A stretch of 64,000 nucleotides of DNA from Bradyrhizobium sp. S69 (GCF_009766005.1 NZ_LMUK01000008.1:1-64000), one strand, 5' to 3'; positions 9,201 through 16,865 are shown, counted from the first letter of the stretch. The notes: generated from the letters alone by a model not told the origin. Program-made: numbers and translations.

Positions 9201-10047
9201 CGCCTGAGTTCGCCGGCGTTTCATAGGCCGGCGTTTCATAGTCTGGCGTCGGAGGCGACACCGGATCTGCCGGCGCGGCTGCAGCGGTCTCCGTCAGCGG
9301 CTCGGCGAATTCATCGACCAGCGTAAAGGCGGCCGATGCTTCGTTCGATGGCGCGGGCTTTGCCGGCTCCTGAATCGGCGGCTCCTGAAGGCGCGACGTG
9401 CCCGTAGCAATCAGCGCCACCAGCCCGACATCCGCGCCGCTGCCGACGCGCTGCAAGACCAGATGGCCGATGCCGACCGGCAGTTCGACGCGGCCTTGTT
9501 TGAGGGCGTCGCTGCGCGCTTCGCCGAGGCCGGCCTCGCTGAGATTGTGAAAACCGAGCAGCGATCGCGCGGCGTCGCTGGCGCCGATCAACATGCCGTC
9601 GCGGGCAAACGCCGCGATCGGGGAATCGACGCCTTCGACCAACCGCTGCAAGCGCTCCACCAGCGGCATCGCGCGGCCGACCGGTTCGGCCGCCGCGATA
9701 AGGATGCCGTGGCTGCCGTCGGCGAAATCGAGTCGCGCGCAGCCGCAGGTCACGAGCCGGCCGTAGGCCGCGCCGAAGCCGCGCAGCCGTTCCAGCCGGA
9801 CCGCGCCGTTTGCCGGCAGCCGGTTGGCTAGCAGCGCTACCTGGCGCCGATGCGCGTCCGCCGGTCCGAATAGTTTTTCCGCAAGTGCCGCGCCATTGCC
9901 GGCGCCGAACAGTTGCGCGCCGACCGGGTTGGCCCACAGAATCCGTGTGCCGTCGGTCGACCACAGCCAGGCCGGCAGTGCGCTCGTGGCATGCACCGCC
10001 AGCCGCGGATCGCCGACGCCTCGCAACTGGAATTCCGAATGGTTCAT
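6262..10047 (-). CDS. Large PAS-domain sensor histidine kinase, PdhS/DivJ-like
   Basis: A 1261-residue soluble-looking kinase. N-terminal PAS-like segments occur at about residues 20-210, then a long Pro/Glu/Ala-rich low-complexity linker with QEP repeats (about 230-420), further PAS-like segments, a PAS at about 900-1010 (AAILDTTAEGILMFDAEGNI) and a HisKA domain with SHEVRTPLNAIIGF (H1041). The layout and the C-terminal LTKALVEANRA resemble PdhS, the DivK-pathway cell-cycle kinase of Rhizobiales. The ATP-binding domain has DTGHGL (G1) and PFRT (F box), but the G2 box reads SPGVSLSL in place of the usual GTGLGL, and a His replaces the usual Lys after the N box. Kinase activity may be reduced. 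Confidence 0.8.
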   Translation of the reverse strand: MNHSEFQLRGVGDPRLAVHATSALPAWLWSTDGTRILWANPVGAQLFGAGNGAALAEKLFGPADAHRRQVALLANRLPANGAVRLERLRGFGAAYGRLVTCGCARLDFADGSHGILIAAAEPVGRAMPLVERLQRLVEGVDSPIAAFARDGMLIGASDAARSLLGFHNLSEAGLGEARSDALKQGRVELPVGIGHLVLQRVGSGADVGLVALIATGTSRLQEPPIQEPAKPAPSNEASAAFTLVDEFAEPLTETAAAAPADPVSPPTPDYETPAYETPANSGEAPAEFALVDQFNSQPEQPIAETPPQAPEPAREPDRDEPVHQDEPAHHDESAQHDEAPPQETLLQEPLPQEPLAQEPSPYVEAVADEPSPEAAAVDAEAATPNHDEAAAAALLAPPPIETPAWHDEPAPPPRSAPLRFIWQMDADGRFSLGSDEFTHLIGAHTAAGFGRLWSEIAETFGLDPEGRVLKAAATRDTWSGITLNWPVDGGGRLPVELSGLPLYDRAHNFAGYRGFGVCRDLDGLTRLAALRRHEMFNVPPPAPQALSAAVVPAEPAAELPANLPVDAASEAGLADEGAAPSTEPELSVPVASETSHQTDLATHDLDNQELETQVDRNVDPNVESEMETPKNVLPFRPIGDTKSPVLTPVENNAFNELARQLSERLERSNASSEPLSSEPASEVQEAVVAEPAAEQTQQAVEETAQEPAEQPVLETASRQPGWLAPPEPPARGESRRDKALLDLLPVGVLIYRLDRLLYANTAFLQRMGYPSLHALEEAGGLDALYVEPGVSTASSTSDTGTPVTISGSQSSGQDGSGEDLSGQDLPPQASEAHLYTIAWDDEQALALIFAAQPAQGAHIAAALAEPLMAEPAVTFEPSASEPAASEPSPVGHANAEELAAILDTTAEGILMFDAEGNINSCNRSAEALFGHDGADLVQRNLADLFAPESAPAVRDYLESVKGADISSLLEQGRDLLARVDGGGLIPVSITMGRTQAHGPNFFAVFRDLSQAKKGESELREARRLAERAANAKSDMLARISHEVRTPLNAIIGFAEVMIGERFGALGNERYVEYMKDIRASGERVIAIINDLLDLSRIETGKLDLAFTNQNLNELVEQCVAVMQPQANRERIIIRTSLAHMLPQVVADTRALRQITLNLIGNSIHLANAGGQVIVSTALSDFGEVVLRVRDTGHGLNDNEVAAAMEPFRTTAPSDQASDSPGVSLSLTKALVEANRAQFQIKTGGRSGTLIEVVFPHAMARA

Positions 10048-10239
10048 CGCAATGACATGACCGGCAGGATGAGGCTGTGGTTCGAGGATGGCGGCAGAAT
10101 TCGGCGGCCAAACAATGACAGCCTTAACGAGGCGTTAGTATCGCGCGCGCGGAGCGGCAGGTCCACGGCTTGACAGCGGCTGACAAGCTCTATGCCCCGA
10201 TAACCTTAATGTGGCGCCGGCGATGCGCTTTGCCGGTAG

Positions 10240-10558
10240 CGTGAAGCGGGCCGTGGGGCCTTCGAGAAATTCGTCGCCAAGGATATCAGCGCCAAGGATA
10301 TCAGCGCCAAGGATATCAACGCCAAGGCGATGTCCTATGCCGAGCAGAACGCGCAGGCCTCGCTCGACGATGCGCAGTCTGCTGCACGCCAAGGATTCGA
10401 GCGATGTGATGCGGCTGCACGGGGACGATGTGCCGGCGCTACTGCGCGCGCTGGCCGAGCAGGCCAGCGAATTCGGCCAGATCGTCAGTCGCGCCGCGAT
10501 CGATGCGGCCAAGCCGAAAAACCAGGGCGTTTTCGAACTCGACAAGAAAAGGCGTTAA
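10240..10558 (+). pseudogene. Decayed phasin gene copy
   Basis: Two frames together read as a phasin. The first gives FEKFVAKD, three short ISAKD-like repeats and MSYAEQNAQASLDDAQ; the second continues LLHAKDSSDVMRLHGDD, then ALAEQASEFGQ and AAIDAAKPKN. That is the usual phasin order (SYAEQN, AKD...MRLQ, EQAKELGQ, AA.DAAKPK). The frame changes at about 10376-10384, and an in-frame TAG at 10237 removes the normal N-terminus. The functional phasin gene starts about 360 bases downstream, so this looks like a dead paralogue. Confidence 0.65.
10276..10320 (+). repeat. Triplicated 15-bp tandem repeat
   Basis: GCCAAGGATATCAGC occurs three times head to tail, the last ending AAC. It encodes AKDIS units inside the decayed phasin copy, and the expansion may be part of its decay. 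Confidence 0.85.
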
Positions 10559-10915
10559 AAAAAATAGAAAAACTAAAGTCTGAAAACCGACCCAGAACCG
10601 GTCGGGAACCGACCGAATTCATCCCAAAACGGGGTGAATTACCGGCTTTTGGCCCGCAAAACGATGGCTTCTTGGCGGCCTATGTCGGGACGGCGTCATG
10701 TTGCCGGCAAAACCGCGTCGGTTCGGGGTCACCAATGCGGCGCTGCACATTAAATTACGTTGCGATGCACAAAATTGACATGATATGAGTGTTAAAGGTG
10801 GCAACCCGAAAGGGCCACACCCGCAACGTGATTCCATATCGACGCGCGGCTAGATGGGCTGCCGCGCGCGCGAGGGGGACTCACACACTGTCTCATCCGT
10901 GAAGGACGCTTGCCA

Positions 10916-11350
10916 ATGGCCAATTCAGATCCCTTCTCCTCTACCGTCATCCCGTTTGAAGTACCCGAGCAGGTGCGTGCGTTCGCCGAAAAGGGCGTTT
11001 CGCAGGCCCGTGACAACTACGCCAAGTTCAAGGACGCCGCCGAATCCCACAACGGCACCATCGAAGCGGTGTTTTCGGCCTACTCCAGCGGCGCCAAGGA
11101 ATATTCCGCCAAGGTGATGGACATGTTTAAGGCCGGCGCCAGCGCCAACCTCGACTTCGCGCAGGAACTGGTCGGCGTGAAATCGCCTTCCGAGGCGATG
11201 ACGCTGTGGACCTCGCACGCGCGCAAGCAGTTCGAGACCTTCACCGCGCAGGCCAAGGAGCTCGCCGAGCTTGCCCAGAAGGTCGCGACCGAAACCGCCG
11301 AGCCGATCAAGGCCAGCGTCTCCAAGCTGACCGTCAAGCCGGCCGCCTGA
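10916..11350 (+). CDS. phaP: Phasin (polyhydroxyalkanoate granule surface protein)
   Basis: A 144-residue phasin of the alphaproteobacterial Phasin_2 type, which coats polyhydroxybutyrate granules. The amphipathic helical core is visible (FAEKGVSQARDNYAKFKDAA near residues 22-42), then AVFSAYSSGAKEYSAKV, LVGVKSPSEAM and QAKELAELAQKVATETAEP, with an Ala/Lys tail. ATG at 10916 has GAAGGA nine bases upstream; a TTG six bases earlier is too close to that site. It is monocistronic, ends at an intrinsic terminator at 11380, and lies beside a decayed paralogue. Confidence 0.88.
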   Translation: MANSDPFSSTVIPFEVPEQVRAFAEKGVSQARDNYAKFKDAAESHNGTIEAVFSAYSSGAKEYSAKVMDMFKAGASANLDFAQELVGVKSPSEAMTLWTSHARKQFETFTAQAKELAELAQKVATETAEPIKASVSKLTVKPAA

Positions 11351-11379
11351 TCGCGGCAGGTTTTTTGGGTTTCCAGAAG

Positions 11380-11405
11380 GCCCGGGCCGCAAGCCCGGGC
11401 TTTTC
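11380..11405 (+). terminator. Intrinsic terminator after phasin gene
   Basis: GCCCGGGC, five-base loop, GCCCGGGC, then TTTTCG, about 30 bases after the phasin stop. Confidence 0.8.
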
Positions 11406-11460
11406 GTTTGGTGCGGGCCTTTCGTTCGATGTGCCGGGAAGGTGCCAAAAACGCTCCTTC

Positions 11461-11500
11461 CGTCGTCCCCGCGCAGGCGGGGACCCATAACCCCGGGCGT
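11461..11500. repeat. Intergenic repeat, family E (half copy)
   Basis: CGTCGTCCCCGCGCAGGCGG GGACCCATAACCCC-type element; the same sequence type occurs at 58843-59007, 60219-60337 and, as a half, at 61461-61490. Confidence 0.75.
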
Positions 11501-11677
11501 TTGTGTTGATCGGGAGCCGTTCAAAGCCTTTTCTTAACGGCTAACGCCCTCCGCGGGGCCATCCACACGCCCCAAAACGTCACCCAATATCGACGCTTTC
11601 CCGCCTTGCCAAAGCCGGGCGTTGCACCTAGTTTCCGCCCCGTTCGGCCCCCCCTTTTCGGGGCCTGCCCAAGCGAT

Positions 11678-11754
11678 GCAGTTGTAGCTCAGTTGGTTAG
11701 AGCGCCTGTCTGTGGAACAGGAGGTCGGTGGTTCGAGCCCACCCAACTGTACCA
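11678..11754 (+). tRNA. tRNA-His (GTG)
   Basis: A complete 77-base cloverleaf with encoded CCA. The acceptor GCAGTTG pairs with CAACTGT, the anticodon arm is CCTGT-CTGTGGA-ACAGG with anticodon GTG, and the T loop is TTCGAGC. The base before G1 is T, so no G-1 is encoded; the discriminator is A and the first pair is G1-T72. This matches the known alphaproteobacterial tRNA-His type that dispenses with G-1. Confidence 0.95.
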
Positions 11755-11934
11755 ACAAAATCAATCACTCGGCGAAAGCGGCGGGGCGGCACGGTTTGGT
11801 CCGGGCGCAAATAAGCGCGCGGTCTCGCAAAGCGTGCGTCGGTGAGAAAGCGTGCGTCGGTGAGTGCGTGGATGCGGGCCGGAGCGGGGCAGTGGATTGC
11901 ACTGGCCTGGTAAATCAAGCGCACCGGCGGTGCC

Positions 11935-12060
11935 CTATGCCTGATCTTTGCGGGCTTTCGGCTTCTTCTCGGGCTGCGTATTCTGCACTGCCTGCCTCAG
12001 CATCTCGCGTAGCTGCTCTTTGGTCTTGGGCGGCTCGCGAGTCTTCTGCCATGTTGCCAT
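11935..12060 (-). CDS. Small basic hypothetical protein (41 aa)
   Basis: A 41-residue open frame from an ATG, starting MATWQKTREPPKTKEQ and ending with a Lys-rich tail (PEKKPKARKDQA). It is charged, predicted helical in the middle (KEQLREMLRQAV), and has no membrane segment. Short proteins of this flavour are common among rhizobial hypothetical genes, but no function is known to me. No clear ribosome site precedes it. It is the only gene seen between tRNA-His and the frame-disrupted gene at 12253. Confidence 0.5.
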   Translation of the reverse strand: MATWQKTREPPKTKEQLREMLRQAVQNTQPEKKPKARKDQA

Positions 12061-12252
12061 GCACGGTATATGGGGACGACGGGACGGGAATTAAACCCCG
12101 TGACGTCCCTCATCTTGCCTTCGCGTCAAAGTTGCTGAACACTCACCATGGCTACTCGATCTCGATTATTTTCGGAAGACCCACCAAGCTGCGTCATGAT
12201 GACCATTGGCAGAGTTAGTGGGATGGCTAGCGCGTCGCTCTGAGGCCGCCGG

Positions 12253-12617
12253 ATGAAGAAGATCATACCTGAATGGATCTGGGAGGAAGAGAACCGAAAA
12301 GTCGCGGCGTTTCTGGGGGGCTGCGGTCGCCACGGCCGTGTGGACCGTCGTTATTTATTACAATGGGCGGACGCCGGCCGACGTTCGTCCAGCGAGCCAG
12401 GTCAAAACCTCAGGGGCGCCAGGCGAGAGTTACCGAGTGTGCAAAGGGGAATACCATGGAGAAGTGCATGCCGGTCAGCGTTTTCGTCGGCTGCTCCGAA
12501 ATCGAGAACTTCGCTAAACTCACCTGCGGTGAGCACTATCGCCTCGTACCCATCAATGCTTTTGCTGGCGGCAAATGTGGCTACGAGTGGACGCAGGTAA
12601 CCTGCCAGGGTAGTTAG
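12253..12617 (+). pseudogene. Frame-disrupted small membrane-anchored Cys-rich protein
   Basis: Three consecutive frames read as one protein. The start gives MKKIIPEWIWEEENRKVAAF. After a run of six G at about 12314-12319 the frame carrying AAVATAVWTVVIYYNG (a membrane segment) and SYRVCKGEYHGE takes over. Near 12460 a third frame continues with KCMPVSVFVGCS, AKLTCGEHYRLV and GGKCGYEWTQVTC. Regular Cys spacing in the tail suggests a real extracytoplasmic domain. Two frameshifts are needed, so it is a pseudogene or a sequencing problem at the G run. Confidence 0.5.
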
Positions 12618-12681
12618 TCGGCAGCGGGCTCTGTTTCGGCGCGCCTGTCAGTAGACGGTATCTGAAAAGCCTACACCAAGT

Positions 12682-12963
12682 TCAAAGCCAGCGCCTGCGG
12701 CCGAACCCGCCGCTTACCAATCTCAGGATCAGCAGAAGCACGACGGCTCCGACGAAGGCGTTGATGATCAGGGCAACCATGCCCACGCCGAGGTGGATAC
12801 CGAGTTGGGGCAACAGCCAGTCGCCGATGAACGCACCGACGAGACCGACGAGCAAATCACCGATCAGGCCGAAGCCACCGCCCTCCATGACCCTGCCTGC
12901 CAACCAGCCGGCAACGACTCCGACGACGATGATGACGAGCAGGCCCTGATTGGATAAGTGCAT
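12682..12963 (-). CDS. GlsB/YeaQ/YmgE family small membrane protein
   Basis: A 93-residue protein with three hydrophobic segments rich in Gly, typical of the transglycosylase-associated (YeaQ/YmgE) stress-response family: IIVVGVVAGWLAGRVMEGGG, then LVGLVGAFIGDWLLP, then a last segment before a basic GGFGRRRW tail. Family members are induced by stress; the exact role is unknown. It lies alone among small hypothetical genes. Confidence 0.88.
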   Translation of the reverse strand: MHLSNQGLLVIIVVGVVAGWLAGRVMEGGGFGLIGDLLVGLVGAFIGDWLLPQLGIHLGVGMVALIINAFVGAVVLLLILRLVSGGFGRRRWL

Positions 12964-13240
12964 GGTGTTTGCTTTCCGCTGGGATTATCGCGGGGCTAAT
13001 GCTGGCCTGTGGCAAAAGTTCCGTTGCGTGGCGTGGGGAGGAATGTCGAGCGGGTGAAACCCCGGTCATGAGCTGAGCAGCAGCGAGTTTGCCTACTTCA
13101 TTAACTTTTCCAAAGTGAGCAAAACAGAACAGCGGCCGAACTTTGAAAGGCTGCATGCTGGGCCCATCACCGGACGACCACGGTATCTAACGGTGACTGA
13201 GAGTTAGGTAACGCTCCCGCCTCCATTATCGGAGAGCAAC

Positions 13241-13435
13241 GTGCTGCAACGAAGCCAAGCCAAACCCACGCTACAGAGTCGCCTGTTGATTCAAGCCACG
13301 CGCCTCACGGTGGAAGCAAATGCACTACCGCAGGGCCCATTGCGAGATGCGGCAATCCGCAAAGCGCGCCAGGCTGAGACCGGCGCTCATATAAATGAGT
13401 GGCTGTCGTCACCCGGACTCCAGACACCGCGATAA
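13241..13435 (+). CDS. Small conserved-type hypothetical protein (64 aa)
   Basis: A 64-residue soluble basic protein starting at GTG, with GGAGAG five bases upstream. It contains ARQAETGAHINEWLSSPGLQ near the end, a pattern I associate with short Bradyrhizobium hypothetical proteins. Its TAA shares one base with the next gene's ATG (TAATG), so the two are translationally coupled. Function unknown. Confidence 0.65.
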   Translation: MLQRSQAKPTLQSRLLIQATRLTVEANALPQGPLRDAAIRKARQAETGAHINEWLSSPGLQTPR

Positions 13436-13671
13436 TGCCAGAGTACCGCGCTTACATCATCGGCTCAGACGGGCATTTCCGTGATGCCATTGCGATGAAC
13501 TGCGATAGTGACGAAGCAGCCAGCCGGCGCGCAGACAATCTGGCGAAAGCAGAGGCGGTCGAAATCGAGCTTTGGCAGGAAGCCCGAAAGGTAGCTACAT
13601 TCAAGCGTCAATGCGATACGGTCACTCACGAAATCCACGACGGACGGATGATTTCGAAGCCGGCCGCGTAA
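13435..13671 (+). CDS. Small hypothetical protein (78 aa)
   Basis: A 78-residue protein beginning MPEYRAYIIGSDGHF. This start overlaps the preceding stop by one base, and was preferred to an upstream in-frame start inside the previous gene. The N-terminal beta-strand pattern (YRAYIIGSDGHFRDAIAMNC) recalls the short DUF6894-like proteins of rhizobia, such as the gene at 14265. Co-transcribed with the gene at 13241; role unknown. Confidence 0.62.
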   Translation: MPEYRAYIIGSDGHFRDAIAMNCDSDEAASRRADNLAKAEAVEIELWQEARKVATFKRQCDTVTHEIHDGRMISKPAA

Positions 13672-13770
13672 TGCGGGACACCTCACTCTCATAACTTATA
13701 CATCAGGCTAACTTGCATTTCGTCTGAACGATTTTGCCACTGCCACGTCATACATAAGGACGGGAGTGGC

Positions 13771-13923
13771 ATGATGCCTGACAAAAATGAACGCGTTGAA
13801 CTCGAAATCAAGATTATCAGATACCGCGCGCTCTCGCAGCAAGCTCCCGATGCGGTGACAACGCAACGCATCAACGGTCTGATTTCAGAGCTTGAAAAGA
13901 AGCTCCGCGAGATCGACGAGTAA
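13771..13923 (+). CDS. Small charged helical protein (50 aa)
   Basis: A 50-residue frame starting ATG-ATG, with GGGAG upstream. It is almost entirely charged helix (RVELEIKIIRYRALSQQAP, then INGLISELEKKLREIDE), with a coiled-coil-like C-terminus. It is below usual gene-calling length but has a ribosome site and rhizobial-looking composition. No function is known. Confidence 0.5.
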   Translation: MMPDKNERVELEIKIIRYRALSQQAPDAVTTQRINGLISELEKKLREIDE

Positions 13924-13950
13924 GGCCGCCTCAGTTGGCTGCCCCTGCGG

Positions 13951-14076
13951 TCAAACCCGCCCATGTAATGAGAGCGCTACAAGCACTCCGAAAACGACAG
14001 AAAACACGATCGACCATCTCGCTAGAAACGCGTTGAACCGGGCCGCCGGTGGATTGCGCTTTCGACAATGTGACAT
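13951..14076 (-). CDS. Single-pass small membrane protein (41 aa)
   Basis: Starting at ATG 14076, with a strong GGAGG five bases upstream, this encodes 41 residues: a basic N-terminus (MSHCRKRNPPAARFNAF) and one membrane segment (WSIVFSVVFGVLVALSL). A longer frame to 14208 exists but lacks a ribosome site and runs over a terminator. Function unknown. Confidence 0.5.
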   Translation of the reverse strand: MSHCRKRNPPAARFNAFLARWSIVFSVVFGVLVALSLHGRV

Positions 14077-14142
14077 GCCAGCCTCCATCGTTCGCAAGAA
14101 AGCAATGTCAGTCCTGGCTTCCGGTTCCTGATCGATTTGCAC

Positions 14143-14178
14143 AAAGAAACGGCCCCAGCGCCGGGAGCGCTGAGGCCG
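14143..14178 (-). terminator. Intrinsic terminator (leftward)
   Basis: On the minus strand CGGCCTCAGCGC, a short loop and GCGCTGGGGCCG are followed by TTTCTTTG. It ends the leftward gene that stops at 14265. Confidence 0.7.
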
Positions 14179-14264
14179 CTTGAGGGTTTGTCTTTGGGGG
14201 AAAGACACCGGTCAACACCGCTGCCCTGAAATCGTTCCCATCAAGCGACTCCCACAGCCACCCG

Positions 14265-14504
14265 TTACTTACCAGTGGGACGTTTTGCCGAAGGCTTGGC
14301 ATACACAGGGACGTGGCCAATCTCACGACCCTGGTCGTCGATGATGGCAATGCGGCGTTCAGGATCTTCTTCGGGTTTATCGAGTGAAACGCCTATCGCG
14401 ATCACCGATCCCCTGATGAGGGCAGCGAAATCATCTTCGCAAACAAAGCCTACTGAATCAAACAGCCTGTGACCGTTCGCAACGTCGAAAAAGTACCTGG
14501 GCAT
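14265..14504 (-). CDS. DUF6894-type small protein (79 aa)
   Basis: A 79-residue protein starting MPRYFFDVANGHRLFD, with the signature of the DUF6894 family common in Bradyrhizobium (xYFFxxxxG, D..G). GGAAGG precedes the ATG at 14504; the longer upstream frame is rejected for lack of a ribosome site. It is soluble and acidic in the middle, with a Lys-rich tail. Function unknown. Confidence 0.75.
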   Translation of the reverse strand: MPRYFFDVANGHRLFDSVGFVCEDDFAALIRGSVIAIGVSLDKPEEDPERRIAIIDDQGREIGHVPVYAKPSAKRPTGK

Positions 14505-14665
14505 TGGTGACCTTCCGTTGGCCAAGTTTCCTCGGATGACAATGTTCCGAACAGGCTTCGCGGGATCCGACGCAAGTGGTGGGCGCTGATGGTCGCATCG
14601 AGTGAGCTCGCACCGGTCAAGCTCAGATGTGTCACGAGATCGAGCCCTCTCGCTTTGCCGCGCCT

Positions 14666-14821
14666 TCATCCCACGAAATGATAGATGGCATTGAGGCCCA
14701 CGAGGCCGGTGATGATGAGATAAAGCGCGATCACGTAATTCAAAAGGCTCGGTAACACCAGGATCAGAAAACCTGCGATGAGGGCAATCATCGGCGAGAT
14801 GTGCTCGGTGGTGACGATCAT
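14666..14821 (-). CDS. DUF3096-type small membrane protein (51 aa)
   Basis: A 51-residue protein with two hydrophobic helices (MIALIAGFLILVLPSLLNYV and IALYLIITGLVGL) ending HFVG, matching the DUF3096 pattern. GAGG lies nine bases before the ATG. Integral to the inner membrane; function unknown. An in-frame ATG ten codons earlier is possible. Confidence 0.75.
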   Translation of the reverse strand: MIVTTEHISPMIALIAGFLILVLPSLLNYVIALYLIITGLVGLNAIYHFVG

Positions 14822-14970
14822 CAGGAATTTTCCTCTCGCGATTTCCGCCATCTGTGAACGAAACCGCGGGCTGTCGGTTCCATGCCGCTCAAGCGTCGTC
14901 TGCTCCGTGCATCCGGCAAAGCCCTTGCTCGGGGTAAAGTGCGACGGCAAACACGAGTATCTCTCAAACA

Positions 14971-14993
14971 AAAACCGCCCCGATGAGGGGCGG
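14971..14993 (-). terminator. Intrinsic terminator (leftward)
   Basis: Minus-strand CCGCCCC, loop TCATC, GGGGCGG, then TTTTTG. It probably ends the secreted-protein gene at 15074. Confidence 0.8.
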
Positions 14994-15073
14994 CTTTGGT
15001 CGAATTCGAACGATGACATCCTATCGATATTTTAGTCCTTCGATGTATCGCCCTGGCTCACGCCGTCGCCGCG

Positions 15074-15328
15074 TTACTCCGCGGAAAGCGCCGTGCTGCC
15101 ACCGAACTTGGACGCGTCGTTGTAGCTGGGCGTTTCGCTGTAGCTGCTGGGCGCATTGAAGCGGACCTGGGCCTGGGCCGGTTCATACGCATAAGAGTTG
15201 ACGAAGCGCGAGGCCACATGATGATGGCGGGTCCGATAGTGATGCAGCGTTGCGGCGTCAGCCGAAGCGCCGAAAGCGAACAGCAGCCCTGCAACGGTGA
15301 CTGCTCCGAGGATTTTGGATTTGGTCAT
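15074..15328 (-). CDS. Small secreted hypothetical protein (84 aa)
   Basis: An 84-residue protein starting MTKSKILGAV, with a clear signal peptide ending FGASADA. The mature part is short and rich in His, Tyr, Ser and Ala (HHYRTRHHHVASRF). GGAGAA precedes the ATG. It is exported to the periplasm or beyond. The 5' leader carries a strong hairpin at 15354. Function unknown; the His cluster could bind metal. Confidence 0.7.
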   Translation of the reverse strand: MTKSKILGAVTVAGLLFAFGASADAATLHHYRTRHHHVASRFVNSYAYEPAQAQVRFNAPSSYSETPSYNDASKFGGSTALSAE

Positions 15329-15353
15329 GACTGTCTTCTCCGTGAATCGACTG

Positions 15354-15378
15354 AGGTGAGAACCGGGGTTTCTCACCT
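15354..15378. other. Inverted repeat in leader of secreted-protein gene
   Basis: AGGTGAGAA and TTCTCACCT, nine-base arms around seven bases, 25 bases upstream of the start at 15328. It could be an mRNA hairpin or an operator. The next 270 bases, to 15654, hold no other gene I can support. Confidence 0.5.
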
Positions 15379-15654
15379 TCGAGGTCGTTGACTCCCGGCG
15401 CGTATGTCCGTGGGTCTTGTGACGGATAGACTCAGGATTTGACCCGCGATATTCCCGTCAGAAATCGCCTGCGGCGTTTTGACACGCGCCCGGATGCGTG
15501 AGCTTGCCGGGGCGCGACCGCGGCTTCATATCAAGGGGATACGGCGTCACGGCCGGGTTCCAGGCGGTGAACCCAAGCTGAAAACCATCTTCATGCGAGG
15601 TTCATTCGGTCGCGGTCATGATGATCGTGTTCAGGACAACGAGGACCAGCGAAG

Positions 15655-15906
15655 ATGAGCAAGCTGCTATTTATTCGCCGTTCGCTTGCCTTGCGGCACG
15701 CTGCGATCGTGGCGATGCGCGAGGCGCGGGCGATGCCGGTCGGGCTCGAACGAAATGCTGCCCGCCGGCGTGCGCGCGGGTTGAAGGAATTGGCGCGAAC
15801 GGAAGCGTGGCTGGAGGGGCAATCGCCTCTGGCGGATCAAGCATCCCGTCAAAACTCTCGCCAGCGCCAGCCGGCCGTGCATAGCGCCGGCGTCCGCGGC
15901 AGCTAG
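15655..15906 (+). CDS. Small basic hypothetical protein (83 aa)
   Basis: An 83-residue Arg/Ala-rich protein. The first half (RRSLALRHAAIVAMREARAM, then ARRRARGLKELARTEAWLEG) reads as a basic amphipathic helix pair. The composition and the RTEAWLEG motif resemble recurrent Bradyrhizobium hypothetical proteins. It ends convergently with the response regulator, overlapping by four bases. Function unknown. Confidence 0.6.
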   Translation: MSKLLFIRRSLALRHAAIVAMREARAMPVGLERNAARRRARGLKELARTEAWLEGQSPLADQASRQNSRQRQPAVHSAGVRGS

Positions 15907-16274
15907 TGACAAGTCATTTGCGTCTGCCGCAGCAGTTCCAGCGGGCTCCAGGGTTTTGAAATGAATTGGGTGCCGTCGGGCAGGCGGCTGACGCGCGGGT
16001 TGGCCGAGATCACGACGATGCGCAACGCAGGATATCGTTCATGCGCGATCTGCGCGAGTTCGATGCCGTCCATGTTGCCGGCAAGGCTGACGTCGGTCAA
16101 AAGCGTGGTCAGGCAACCGCCGACATGCTCCAGCACCATCTCGGCGGCTTCGCCGCTTTCACACTGAATGACATCCATGTCGCTCCCTTCGAGCAGCGTG
16201 ACGATGGTCTCGCGCTGAAGCGCATCGTCCTCCACCACCAGGGCAATGCGCTTATAGACTTGGGCTTGTTCCAT
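15903..16274 (-). CDS. Single-domain response regulator, CheY-like
   Basis: A 123-residue stand-alone receiver domain. The acidic pocket is VEDD (about residues 14-17), the phospho-acceptor is in LLTDVSL (D61), Ser replaces Thr in VVISAN, and the conserved Lys is in ISKPW. There is no output domain, so it acts by protein contact or in a phosphorelay. No kinase gene is adjacent. GGAGAG precedes the ATG. Confidence 0.88.
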   Translation of the reverse strand: MEQAQVYKRIALVVEDDALQRETIVTLLEGSDMDVIQCESGEAAEMVLEHVGGCLTTLLTDVSLAGNMDGIELAQIAHERYPALRIVVISANPRVSRLPDGTQFISKPWSPLELLRQTQMTCH

Positions 16275-16350
16275 CGGAACTCTCCTCGGTGAGCAGGTGA
16301 GCGAGTTTGCTGAGATGAAGCGAAATAATCGCGCGCAGGCGTGCGCGAGC

Positions 16351-16410
16351 AGGCCTCGCGCCGAGCGATCTCAGGCCTCGCGCCGAGCGATCTCAAGCCT
16401 CGCGCGGAGC
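16351..16410. repeat. 22-bp tandem repeat at a gene end
   Basis: AGGCCTCGCGCCGAGCGATCTC occurs twice exactly (16351, 16373) and then partially (16395-16410). The partial unit encodes the last residues and the stop of the leftward gene at 16393, so the array looks like an expansion of that gene's 3' end. Confidence 0.85.
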
Positions 16411-16614
16411 TAACTGCAATTCCAACAGCGCCATCGTCTCAAGTGCGGCGATGTTGCGTTCGCCTTCCTTGGCGCTGCGCAGGATGGTCTGTGCGATCGC
16501 CTGAACATGCGCGGAACTGACGGGATGCGGCAGCTTGCCGACCGCGTTGGCAAGCGCGGTATCCATCAAGGCAACGATGTCAGGCTGAAAGGAAGCATTG
16601 GCGAAGTCGTCCAT
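16393..16614 (-). CDS. Small hypothetical protein (73 aa)
   Basis: A 73-residue soluble, mostly helical protein starting MDDFANASFQPDIV, with GAGAGG before the ATG. It contains AIAQTILRSAKEGERNIAAL and may be co-transcribed with the CheY-like gene downstream. No domain is recognised. Its stop lies at the edge of a 22-bp tandem repeat. Confidence 0.6.
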   Translation of the reverse strand: MDDFANASFQPDIVALMDTALANAVGKLPHPVSSAHVQAIAQTILRSAKEGERNIAALETMALLELQLAPREA

Positions 16615-16865
16615 CCGGCACCTCTCGTCGGTATGTACCCTGCGCCAACGGAGATAAAACCTCGATGTTCCTGCCACGGGTGCTGGTTGTTTGGGCAGCC
16701 GCGGTTCCCTCGGGAACAAACCCGAGGCTGCGCGCCAATGTGACGCCGCGCACATCCACGGCGCTCGCCGGTTCGTATCCTTCATCCTGTCAGGCGGATA
16801 TCGCGAAGTCATTCATTCAGCCATCAACCTCCGCCTCGTGGTGGCGACCAGATAAGGAACGACAG

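Noticed and set aside
11712..12218. 168-codon rightward frame starting in tRNA-His
   Set aside because: It overlaps the tRNA and a small leftward ORF and has no domain features.
16351..16410. CRISPR array
   Set aside because: The units are directly adjacent 22-bp tandem copies with no spacers, at the end of a gene.
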